From positions 33,199 through 97,198 of the forward strand of contig NZ_JANFAU010000015.1 in the NCBI RefSeq assembly GCF_026130605.1: a DNA stretch of 64,000 bases, in the 5' to 3' direction. Under the pieces are notes generated by a model. That model was given only the letters and a program-made list of their open reading frames with translations. It was not told where the DNA came from and made no database searches. The translations under genes were made by a program, and so were the position numbers. Positions within the stretch are counted from its first letter, which is position 1, and each line of letters starts with the position of its first letter. This stretch comes from Sphingomonas lycopersici (GTDB taxonomy: Bacteria; Pseudomonadota; Alphaproteobacteria; Sphingomonadales; Sphingomonadaceae). Positions 8,478 through 15,847 of the stretch are shown here, in pieces.

Positions 8478-9997
8478 GAAGCCGTTTCTCTCCCGGTTTC
8501 CGCCACCCCGGCGAAGGCCGGGGTCCAGCAACGGGCCGGCCGCGACTGGACCCCGGCCTTTGCCGGGGCGGTAGCGCGGGGGTTGGTGTGCTGATGTTGG
8601 CCGCCGGGCTGGCGGGGTGCACCGCCGGGCCGGACTATCACCTCCCCGAGCGCGCGGCGATCAATGCCCCGGCGGCGCAGGGCAAGTTCGATGCAGCGAA
8701 CGACACGTCGTTCAGCGGCGCCGATCTGCCCGCTCGCTGGTGGCGGCTCTATAACGATGCGACGCTCGACGGGCTGATCGGCGAGGCGCTCGCCGCCAAT
8801 ACTGATCTGCGTGCCGCCGACGCCAATCTGCGCGCCGCGACCGCGGTGGTGCTCCAGGCGGAGGCGCAGCGCACCGTGCAGACCTCGGTCGAGGGCGGGG
8901 TGGCGCTGGCGCGGCCCTATGCCACCGGGCTGCCGCTGCCGGGGCAGGTGACCTATGACGCGACGGTCAACGGCACGCTGCCGATCGATCTGGCCGGGCG
9001 CATCCGCCGTGCGATCGAGGCGTCACAGGCCGATGCCGCGGCGGTGGCGGCGGTGCGCGACGAGGTGCGCGTGACGGTCGCCGCGACGACGACCCGCGCC
9101 TATCTCGCCGCCTGCGCCGCCAATCTGCGCATCGCCGCGGCGCAGCGCGTAATCCATATCCAGCAGCAGACCTATGACGCGACCCGGCGGCTCGAAAAGG
9201 GCGGGCGCGGCACCGCCTTCGATACGACGCGCGCGCGCACCGCGGTCGAGCAGAGCGCGGCGCAGGTGCCGGCGCTGGTCGCCGCGCGGCAGGCGGCGCT
9301 CTACCAGCTCGCGACCCTGCTCGGGCGGCCCCCGGCGGATTATCCGCGCGCGGTGGAGGCGTGTGCCGCGCTCCCCGCGATCGCCGGGCCGCTGCCGGTG
9401 GGGGACGGCGCCGCCTTGCTCCGCCGCCGCCCCGATGTCCGCGCCGCCGAGCGCCGGCTCGCCGCGGCGACCGCGCGGATCGGGGTCGCCACCGCCAATC
9501 TCTATCCGCAGGTCAGCTTCGCCGGGTCGCTCGGCTTCATCGGCCCGCTCAAGGGGTTCGGCGAGGGGAGCGATTTCAACCTCAACCTCGGCCCGCTGAT
9601 GAGCTGGAGCTTCCCCAATCGCCGCGTCGCCCGCGCGCAGATCGCGCAGGCCGGTGCGGCGGCGGATGCTGCGCTGGCGTCGTTCGACGGTAGCGTCCTG
9701 GGGGCGCTGCGCGAGACCGAGACCGCGCTCGCCGCCTATGCGCGCGGCCGCGAACAGGTCGCCGCGCTGCGCCGCGCGCGCGACAGCGCGGCGACCGCGA
9801 CGGGGCAGGCCGGCAAATTGTTCCGCTTCGGCCGCGGCGGCTTCCTCGATCTGCTCAGCGCGCAGGCGACGCTCGCCAATGCCGAAGTGTCGCTGGCCGC
9901 GGCGCAGGCGGGGGTGGCGGACAGCGAGGCGCAATTGTTCCTCGCGCTCGGCGGCGGGTGGGAGGCCGAGGCGCCGGCGCCGGCGGGTCAACCCTGA
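8474..9997 (+). CDS. Efflux outer-membrane lipoprotein (NodT/OprM family)
   Basis: TolC-like channel completing the efflux operon. The lipobox LAGC places the lipidated Cys at residue 49 if translation starts at the overlapping GTG 8474; the following YHLPERAAINAP region and two repeated coiled-coil domains (WWRLYND onward) are typical of the family. Residues 10-33 are encoded by a family A palindromic repeat (8502-8572), giving a Pro/Gly/Arg-rich leader before the hydrophobic signal segment. An alternative GTG at 8588 or ATG at 8594 would leave only a very short signal peptide. The family is clear; the true start is uncertain because of the repeat. Confidence 0.88.
   Translation: MRSRFSPGFRHPGEGRGPATGRPRLDPGLCRGGSAGVGVLMLAAGLAGCTAGPDYHLPERAAINAPAAQGKFDAANDTSFSGADLPARWWRLYNDATLDGLIGEALAANTDLRAADANLRAATAVVLQAEAQRTVQTSVEGGVALARPYATGLPLPGQVTYDATVNGTLPIDLAGRIRRAIEASQADAAAVAAVRDEVRVTVAATTTRAYLAACAANLRIAAAQRVIHIQQQTYDATRRLEKGGRGTAFDTTRARTAVEQSAAQVPALVAARQAALYQLATLLGRPPADYPRAVEACAALPAIAGPLPVGDGAALLRRRPDVRAAERRLAAATARIGVATANLYPQVSFAGSLGFIGPLKGFGEGSDFNLNLGPLMSWSFPNRRVARAQIAQAGAAADAALASFDGSVLGALRETETALAAYARGREQVAALRRARDSAATATGQAGKLFRFGRGGFLDLLSAQATLANAEVSLAAAQAGVADSEAQLFLALGGGWEAEAPAPAGQP
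8502..8572. repeat. Family A palindromic repeat, copy 2, inside a coding region
   Basis: Facing arms CGCCACCCCGGCGAAGGCC and TGGACCCCGGCCTTTGCCG with a loop of about 20 bases. This copy lies within the 5' end of the outer-membrane lipoprotein gene and keeps the reading frame open. Confidence 0.85.
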
Positions 9998-10055
9998 CGA
10001 TAAGGGCGTGCGATCGCCGCTTGATCCGACGCGGTCGGGTCGCCACATGGGCGGC

Positions 10056-10628
10056 ATGTTGATCGAAACCGAAGCCACCCCGAACCCGGCCACGCTGAAG
10101 TTCCTGCCCGCCCGCACCGTCATGGAGCAGGGGACGCGCGACTTCGCCTCGCCCGAGGAAGCCGAAGCCTCGCCGCTCGCCGCGGCGCTGTTCGGGCTCG
10201 GCGACGTCACCGGGGTGTTCTTCGGGCGCGATTTCGTGTCGGTCACCGCCGCGCCGGGGGTCGAGTGGCACGCGCTCAAGCCCGATGTGCTCGCGATCCT
10301 GCTCGATCATTTCACCGCGCAGATGCCGTTGTTCCGCGGCGGCTCGGCCGATTTCGCGGTGCCCCCCGCCGAGGAGGAGATCGCCGACGATCCCGCCGAC
10401 GCCGAAATCGTCGCGCAGATCAAGGATCTGATCGACACCCGCGTCCGCCCCGCGGTGGCCAATGACGGCGGCGACATCATCTATCGCGGGTTCGACAAGG
10501 GGAAGGTGTATCTGAAGATGCAGGGCGCCTGCTCGGGCTGCCCCTCCTCGACCGCGACGCTCAAGAACGGGATCGAGCAGCTGCTGCGCTATTACGTCCC
10601 CGAGGTGACCGAGGTGCGCGCGGTCTGA
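10056..10628 (+). CDS. NifU/Nfu family Fe-S cluster carrier
   Basis: Iron-sulfur scaffold or carrier protein of 190 residues. The N-terminal Nfu_N domain begins with the family hallmark MLIETEATPNPATLKF. The C-terminal NifU-like domain carries the cluster-binding CSGC (in GACSGCPSSTATLKNGIE). I chose ATG 10056 because it matches the family start; ATG 10047 would add Met-Gly-Gly. It is monocistronic, 58 bases after the efflux operon. Its 3' end overlaps the convergent glycosyltransferase gene by about 37 bases. Confidence 0.93.
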   Translation: MLIETEATPNPATLKFLPARTVMEQGTRDFASPEEAEASPLAAALFGLGDVTGVFFGRDFVSVTAAPGVEWHALKPDVLAILLDHFTAQMPLFRGGSADFAVPPAEEEIADDPADAEIVAQIKDLIDTRVRPAVANDGGDIIYRGFDKGKVYLKMQGACSGCPSSTATLKNGIEQLLRYYVPEVTEVRAV

Positions 10629-11692
10629 CGGCCGAAGCCGATCAGCCGCGAGACGATCAGTTCCTCGAACCCGGCATAGCCCAGCCCGAGATGCTGCGGG
10701 CGGGTGCGCAGCGCGTCGCTGAGCGACAGGCTGCCGGCGCGGAGCCCGGCGCGCGCCACCCCCGCCCAGCGCCGCGCGGTTTCCCAGCGGATCAGCCGGC
10801 GATCATGCGGGTCGCACGCGTGTCGCGCGAGGAAATCCGCCTGTAGCGTCACCAATATCTCGCCCAGTCGGTGCAATGTCGCGCGATCGGGCGGGGCGGC
10901 GCGTGCCATCAGGTGGCGCACCACCAGGGCCGCCGCTTCGGGCGCGGCATCCCCCAGCACATCGGCATAGCTTTCCGCCAGCACGCGCCCGGCGCTGGCC
11001 TCCATCGTCGTCGTATAGCGTTGCGAGGCACCGCCTTCGTGCTGGCGATAGACCAGCAGATCGGCGTCGATCCGCGCGACCCGCCCGCCGATGCGCACGA
11101 TGCGGTGATAAAGGTCGAAATCCTCGGCATAGAGCAATTCGGGGCGGGTGAACGGCTCCAGCCGCCGCGCGACATCGGCGCGGATCATCACCGACGACCA
11201 CACCAGCGGATTCTCGATCCTGAGCAGCCATTCCACCAGCCGCGGGGTGCTGTGCGCGGCGTGGCGCGTCGCGGGGCGGATCACCCCGTTCGACAGCATC
11301 CCGGTATCGCTGCCGACCAGCGCGACATCGGGGTTGGCGTCGAGCCACGCCACCTGCCGCGCGAACCGCTCGGGGCGGCACAGATCGTCCTGGTCGAGCG
11401 CGGCGATATAGCGCCCGCGCGCCTCGGCGAAGGCGCGGTTGCGCGCGCGGACCGGGCCGCCATTCTCGTCCAAAGCGATGACGCGGACGCGCGGGTCGGG
11501 CCACGCGCGGAGCAACGCCAGCGTATCGTCGGTCGAGCGATCGTCGACCACGATCGCCTCGAAATCGCTGAGCGTCTGCGCGGCGAGGCTGTCGAGTGTC
11601 TCGCCGATCAGCGCGGCGCCGTTATACGCCGCCATGATCACGCTGACGGTGGGGGGGCTGGCGGTGGGGGGGCTGGCGCCGGGCGACGTCAC
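10592..11692 (-). CDS. Glycosyltransferase family 2
   Basis: GT-A fold transferase of 366 residues. It shows the nucleotide-sugar-binding start VSVIMAAYNGAALIGETLDSL at about residues 17-37 (shown in part), VVDDRSTDD, an ALDQDDLC segment with the metal-binding acidic motif, and the AEDFDLYHRI acceptor-side acidic residues. No membrane segments are evident. The GTG start overlaps the stop of the aminotransferase-flavoprotein fusion gene (GTGA), so the two are coupled and likely act on the same product. The C-terminus runs into the 3' end of the convergent Nfu gene. Confidence 0.88.
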   Translation of the reverse strand: MTSPGASPPTASPPTVSVIMAAYNGAALIGETLDSLAAQTLSDFEAIVVDDRSTDDTLALLRAWPDPRVRVIALDENGGPVRARNRAFAEARGRYIAALDQDDLCRPERFARQVAWLDANPDVALVGSDTGMLSNGVIRPATRHAAHSTPRLVEWLLRIENPLVWSSVMIRADVARRLEPFTRPELLYAEDFDLYHRIVRIGGRVARIDADLLVYRQHEGGASQRYTTTMEASAGRVLAESYADVLGDAAPEAAALVVRHLMARAAPPDRATLHRLGEILVTLQADFLARHACDPHDRRLIRWETARRWAGVARAGLRAGSLSLSDALRTRPQHLGLGYAGFEELIVSRLIGFGRQTARTSVTSGT

Positions 11693-14178
11693 GCCGCCTG
11701 CCGTCCCCGCGACGCGAGCAACTGATCGACGATCATCATGCCGACGTCATTCTGCCACAGCCACAGCCCGTTGGCCTGCCCGACGAAGCTCGCTTCGCCA
11801 CCCAATTTGCCCCACGGCACGAACCCGGCGGCGAGCCCGATGCCGTAGAGCCCCGGCACCGCCGCGCCCGACGCGTCGAGCACGCGGCAGTGACGATCGA
11901 CCAGCGCGCCGCCCTCATCCGCCGCGAGCCTTAGCGGGGCGCCGTCGACGCGCTCGACCGGCACCGCGCGCGGGCGATAGCCGAGCGCGGCGATCACCAG
12001 ATCGGCACCGGCAATGATCTCCCGCGCGCGCGCCTCGTCGTCGCCGATGCGGTGGAGCGCGACGCGCGGATCGGGCTCGCGCGCATCGACCCGCAACATC
12101 CGCAGCACCAGTTCGCGCGCCTCCAGCCGGAAACCCGCGAGGCGATAGACGAACCCCGAGACCGGGCAGATATCGTCCGGCCCGAAATCGTCGAACCCTT
12201 CCGCCTGCGCCGCCTCGACCGAATGATAGAAGGGGCGCAGCGGGCGGCGGTGGAGCAGGGTGATCGCGCCGACCCCCAGCGGCAGCGCCGGCTGCCCCTT
12301 GAGCAGCAGCGCGATCGTGGTCAGCGCGCTGGTCGATCCGCCGATCACCGCGATCCGCGGCGAACGGATCGCGCGCAGCAGATCGGCGACGTTCTCGAAT
12401 CCGCCGACGGTCAGCACATCGTCCGACTGCATCAGCCGATCGGGGGCGAGCTCGGTCAGCGGCGCGCCCGCGACGCGCTGCGCGACGAGCCGGTCGAGCG
12501 GCTGGTGCCCGCCGGTCGCGACCACCACGTTGCGCGCGATCTGCTCATGCTCGGCGTCGGTCGCCAGATCGCGGATGCGCACGCGCCACAGGCCGTCGTC
12601 GTCGCGGCGGATCGCGACCACCTCATGCCCGGTCAGCACGCTGCCGCCGTGATCGGTGACGATGCGGTGCAGCCGGTCCCCGGTCACGCGGAGCAGCGGG
12701 CCGACCTCGACCAGCGGCACTCCCAGAGCATCCTGATAGCGCGCCACCGCGCGCGCGCTGGGATGTTCGGTGAGCGCGGAAATTTCGGGGCAGGGGTTGC
12801 CGTTGACCGCGGTGAGGAAAGTCTGCGCGGTCGAATCCGAGGTGATCGCATAGCGGCCGAGCTGGCCGCCGCCGATCGTCGCGTCGCGTTCGACCACCAC
12901 CAGCCCCGGCGCGAGCGCGGGGAGCAGCCCGTGCTTGCTCGCGGCGGTCAGCAGCGCGGTGCCGGCGGGGCCGCCCCCGACGATCAGCGTCTCGGCGATG
13001 CGCGGCTGGCCGGCGTGGACCCGCGCGATCCGCGGGGTGGCGCAGGCGGCGTCGAGCGCGGCGATCACCCGCTCGGCATCGGCCGCGGTCATCCGGTCGC
13101 TCAGCGGCAGCGAGATGATCCGCGCGCCCAATGCGTCCGCGACCGGGGTCGGCTCGATCGTCGCGACCTCGCGCACCCACGGCTGTTCGCCGAGATGCGG
13201 GCTAAAATATTTGCCGCAGCCGATCCCCGCGGCGTCGAGCGCGGCGATCACCTGCTCGCGATCGACCCCTTCGGGCAGCATCAGCGGGAAGAAGCCGAGC
13301 GCCTGCCGCCCGATCGGGGCGGGCTGGATCGCATAATGGCCGGCGATCGCGGTGCGATAGGCCGCGGCGACTTGTTCGCGCGCGGCGCAGACCGCGTCGA
13401 ACCGGTCGAGCTGGGCATTGGCGATCGCCGCCAGCACCTCGGGCAGCTTGGCGTTGAGCCCCGGCAGCGTGGCGCTGCGCGCGCCGGCGAAACCGAAATT
13501 GGCCATCGCGCGGAGCCGCTCGATCGTATCGCGGTCGCCGCAATGGATCAGCGCGCCTTCGGCGACCGCGAACGGCTTGGTCGCGTGCATCGAGAAGACC
13601 ACCGGGAAGGGCGCGCCGGCGCCGAAGCCCAGGCCATCCGCGTCGGTCGTGCCGAGCGAGGCGGCGGCGTCGATCACCACCTTCACCCCGTGGCGCCGCG
13701 CCAGCCAGGCATAACGATCGAGATCGATCGCGCGCCCGAAGGTCGCATAGGGCACCAGCGCGGCGATCTTCTCGCCGTGGCGCAGCAGCAATTGCTCCTC
13801 GGCGAGCGCGCTCGTGGTCCAGTCGTCGGGGTCGACATCGCACACCAAAGGGGTCAGCCCGGCCCACCACGCCGCCTCGGCGGTCGCGGCGAAGGTCAGC
13901 GCGGGCATCACGGCGAGGCGCCCGCCTCCTTGGCCGACGGCGTCCTTGAGCGCGATCATCAGCCCGAGCGTCGCATTGGCGACCGTCAGGCTCGCGCCGC
14001 GGCCGCCGAACAGCCGCGCGGTCGCGGCCTCCTCGAAGCGGCGCGCCTCGGGGCCGAAATTGCTGTAGATCCCGGATCGTTCGATCCGCTCCAGCGCGTC
14101 GCGATAGTCCGCAAGGCGCGGCGGATTGGGGGCGATCAGTGGCAGGCGCTGCATCGTCGGGCGGTTCCTTTCCGCCAC
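11689..14178 (-). CDS. Fusion of DegT/DnrJ-type aminotransferase and FAD/NAD(P)-dependent oxidoreductase
   Basis: An 829-residue two-domain protein. Residues about 10-385 are a PLP aminotransferase of the DegT/DnrJ/EryC1/StrS (sugar) type: the cofactor Lys is at about 201 in HATKPFAV, and the PLP-binding DAAASLGT segment precedes it. From about residue 395 the protein is a flavoprotein: IVGGGPAGTALL (about 399-410) binds FAD, VVATGG follows, VIGGSTSAL (about 606-614) is a second Rossmann motif for NAD(P)H, and GLYGIGLAAG near the end completes the FAD site. The layout resembles flavin N-hydroxylating monooxygenases or pyridine-nucleotide oxidoreductases. Inference: amination and oxidation of one substrate, then glycosyl transfer by the coupled GT2. 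No frameshift joins the halves; it is one open frame. Confidence 0.82.
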   Translation of the reverse strand: MAERNRPTMQRLPLIAPNPPRLADYRDALERIERSGIYSNFGPEARRFEEAATARLFGGRGASLTVANATLGLMIALKDAVGQGGGRLAVMPALTFAATAEAAWWAGLTPLVCDVDPDDWTTSALAEEQLLLRHGEKIAALVPYATFGRAIDLDRYAWLARRHGVKVVIDAAASLGTTDADGLGFGAGAPFPVVFSMHATKPFAVAEGALIHCGDRDTIERLRAMANFGFAGARSATLPGLNAKLPEVLAAIANAQLDRFDAVCAAREQVAAAYRTAIAGHYAIQPAPIGRQALGFFPLMLPEGVDREQVIAALDAAGIGCGKYFSPHLGEQPWVREVATIEPTPVADALGARIISLPLSDRMTAADAERVIAALDAACATPRIARVHAGQPRIAETLIVGGGPAGTALLTAASKHGLLPALAPGLVVVERDATIGGGQLGRYAITSDSTAQTFLTAVNGNPCPEISALTEHPSARAVARYQDALGVPLVEVGPLLRVTGDRLHRIVTDHGGSVLTGHEVVAIRRDDDGLWRVRIRDLATDAEHEQIARNVVVATGGHQPLDRLVAQRVAGAPLTELAPDRLMQSDDVLTVGGFENVADLLRAIRSPRIAVIGGSTSALTTIALLLKGQPALPLGVGAITLLHRRPLRPFYHSVEAAQAEGFDDFGPDDICPVSGFVYRLAGFRLEARELVLRMLRVDAREPDPRVALHRIGDDEARAREIIAGADLVIAALGYRPRAVPVERVDGAPLRLAADEGGALVDRHCRVLDASGAAVPGLYGIGLAAGFVPWGKLGGEASFVGQANGLWLWQNDVGMMIVDQLLASRGRQAA

Positions 14179-14250
14179 GCTGATGCACGCAAGCCTCCTA
14201 AGGACCGGTTAGCGCCGGATTTTTTATGCAACAGCCAGCGGCGCAACTAT

Positions 14251-14359
14251 CGTCACTCCGACCTTGTGCCGGAGTCCACGGAGCCACAGGCCTTACCGCA
14301 GGACCCTCTTGTTCAGCCGATGCCTCCCGGTGGACCCCGGCACAAGGCCGGAGTGACGG
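14251..14359. repeat. Family A palindromic repeat, copy 3
   Basis: Facing arms CGTCACTCCGACCTTGTGCC and the inverse CGGCACAAGGCCGGAGTGACG, about 110 bases overall. It lies between the fusion gene start and the chorismate mutase stop. Confidence 0.85.
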
Positions 14360-14371
14360 AGGATCTGGACG

Positions 14372-14671
14372 CTACCGCCGGTCGAACGCCTCGAATTCGT
14401 AAGCGATCGACGCCTCGACCAGCCGGTCCCACAAATCGGCGATCGCCGCGCCCGGCAGGCCAGCCGCTTCCGCGGCGGCACGGGCGTTGGCGATCACCTG
14501 CGCCTTGCGCGCCTCGTCGCGGACGGCGCCGCGCTCGGGCTTTATCCGCGCGGCGGCGTCCATATAGTCGAAACGGCGGCGGAGCAGCGCGACCAGCTCG
14601 CGGTCGAGCTGATCGACGCCGGTGCGGACCTCCGCCATCGTGGTGCATTGCGATCCGGGAAGGATTGTCAT
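14372..14671 (-). CDS. Chorismate mutase (AroQ fold, PchB-like)
   Basis: A 99-residue all-helical enzyme converting chorismate to prephenate. It shows the AroQ/PchB pattern: VDQLDRELVALLRRR, then YMDAAARIK with the catalytic-site Lys, then R-rich helix 2 and a C-terminal EASIAYEFEAF helix. I chose the ATG at 14671 because the segment QCTTMAEVR corresponds to the DCTGLADIR segment at the start of PchB-type proteins. ATG at 14638 is a possible shorter start. It is transcribed toward the repeat at 14251 and stands alone. Confidence 0.85.
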   Translation of the reverse strand: MTILPGSQCTTMAEVRTGVDQLDRELVALLRRRFDYMDAAARIKPERGAVRDEARKAQVIANARAAAEAAGLPGAAIADLWDRLVEASIAYEFEAFDRR

Positions 14672-14785
14672 GCCGCGTGCTGTGGCGAGCCAGGGCCGCG
14701 CTGTCCAGTCGCCGCGACCGGATCTTGACCGCGACGCGCTGTCACAACACACTCATTGCGGGTTCACGGATAATCGAGGGGAATC

Positions 14786-15013
14786 ATGATCTTCAGCGTC
14801 CTCCTGCTGCTACAGGCCGCGCCCGCGCCGGCCGCCCCTGCACCGGAAAAGCCGGCGGAGAAGGTCAGGTGCCGGACCTATCAGGAAACCGGCAGCCTCG
14901 TCGCGACCAAGCGCGTATGTCTGACGCCGTCGCAATGGAAGGCGCAGGAGCGCGAAACGCAGCGCGCGGTGGATACGTTTCAGCAGAGCGGCGCGGCCAA
15001 CAGTCCCAGATAG
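14786..15013 (+). CDS. Small exported protein, uncharacterised
   Basis: A 75-residue protein with a short hydrophobic N-terminus (IFSVLLLLQAAPAPAA), a Pro/Ala linker, and a conserved-looking C-terminal half containing two Cys (RCRTYQETGS and KRVCLTPSQW) that could form a disulfide in the periplasm. Similar short Cys-pair proteins are common in sphingomonads as I recall, but I know of no function. It begins just before the rpsD promoter and ends about 160 bases before rpsD. Confidence 0.7.
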   Translation: MIFSVLLLLQAAPAPAAPAPEKPAEKVRCRTYQETGSLVATKRVCLTPSQWKAQERETQRAVDTFQQSGAANSPR

Positions 15014-15028
15014 CAGCGCCCCCTCGTC

Positions 15029-15057
15029 TTGACTCCGGCGCCCCCGCCCGCTAGGCG
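15029..15057 (+). promoter_or_regulatory. Probable rpsD promoter
   Basis: A -35 hexamer TTGACT at 15029-15034 and, after 17 bases, a weak -10 (TAGGCG). The 5' leader of about 110 bases before rpsD could carry S4 autoregulation, but I see no clear regulatory fold. Confidence 0.45.
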
Positions 15058-15172
15058 CGCGCCTTCGCAATCGGCCCCGTATCCCCGGTGAAGCGGTGGC
15101 CCTGCGTTTCCATAAGCGAAGCGTCAGAGCGATACCGGGACGAACCGTCGTTCGCAGATTGAAGGAAAGATC

Positions 15173-15787
15173 ATGTCGAAGCGCTCGAGCGCCAAGTACA
15201 AACTCGACCGCCGGATGGGCGAAAACATCTGGGGTCGCCCGAAGAGCCCGGTCAACAAGCGTGAATATGGCCCCGGCCAGCACGGCCAGCGCCGCAAGGG
15301 CAAGATGTCGGATTTCGGCATCCAGCTGCGCGCCAAGCAGAAGCTCAAGGGCTATTATGGCGATGTGACCGAAAAGCAGTTCCGCCACTGCTATGACGAG
15401 GCCGCCCGGATGAAGGGCGATACCTCGCAGAACCTGATCGGCCTGCTCGAGCGCCGCCTCGACATGATCGTCTATCGCGCCAAGTTCGCGCCGACGATTT
15501 TCGCCGCGCGTCAGCTCGTCAGCCACGGTCACGTCTACGTCAACGGCGTGAAGTGCAACATCGCGTCGCGCCGCGTGTCGGTGAACGACGAGATCACGCT
15601 GGGCAAGAAGGCGCAGGAAATGGCGCTGGTGCTCGAAGCGCAGGGCCTCGCCGAGCGCGAGATCCCCGATTATGTCGCGCCGGACGGCACCGCCAAGGTC
15701 ACCTTCATCCGCGTGCCGACGCTGGACGAAGTGCCCTATCCGGTGAAGATGGAACCGAATCTGGTCGTCGAATTCTATTCGCGCTGA
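15173..15787 (+). CDS. rpsD: 30S ribosomal protein S4
   Basis: Primary 16S rRNA-binding protein of the small subunit, 204 residues, the standard alphaproteobacterial length. It has the N-terminal basic region KRSSAKYKLDRRMG, the KQKLKGYYGDV segment and the S4 RNA-binding domain around residues 90-150 (LERRLDMIVYRAKFA, HGHVYVNG). The start ATG follows a GAAGGAAAG ribosome site. The gene is alone, as usual for this group, with its own terminator. Confidence 0.98.
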   Translation: MSKRSSAKYKLDRRMGENIWGRPKSPVNKREYGPGQHGQRRKGKMSDFGIQLRAKQKLKGYYGDVTEKQFRHCYDEAARMKGDTSQNLIGLLERRLDMIVYRAKFAPTIFAARQLVSHGHVYVNGVKCNIASRRVSVNDEITLGKKAQEMALVLEAQGLAEREIPDYVAPDGTAKVTFIRVPTLDEVPYPVKMEPNLVVEFYSR

Positions 15788-15812
15788 TCGATCGGCCATC
15801 CGGCCAGCGAAG

Positions 15813-15842
15813 GGGCGGCTCCGGCGACGGAGCCGCCCTTTT
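15813..15842 (+). terminator. Intrinsic terminator of rpsD
   Basis: Perfect 11-base stem GGGCGGCTCCG / CGGAGCCGCCC with loop GCGA followed by TTTT, 25 bases after the rpsD stop. It lies just beyond the stop of the convergent S9 peptidase gene; the T tract is on the rpsD side. Confidence 0.9.
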
Positions 15843-15847
15843 CGTAT

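Noticed and set aside
12052..15054. A 1000-codon open frame on the plus strand opposite the aminotransferase-flavoprotein fusion
   Set aside because: It is antisense to a clearly coding gene, its translation is low-complexity Arg/Gly/Ala/Asp sequence, and it runs through a repeat and the chorismate mutase gene. High GC content produces such long shadow frames.
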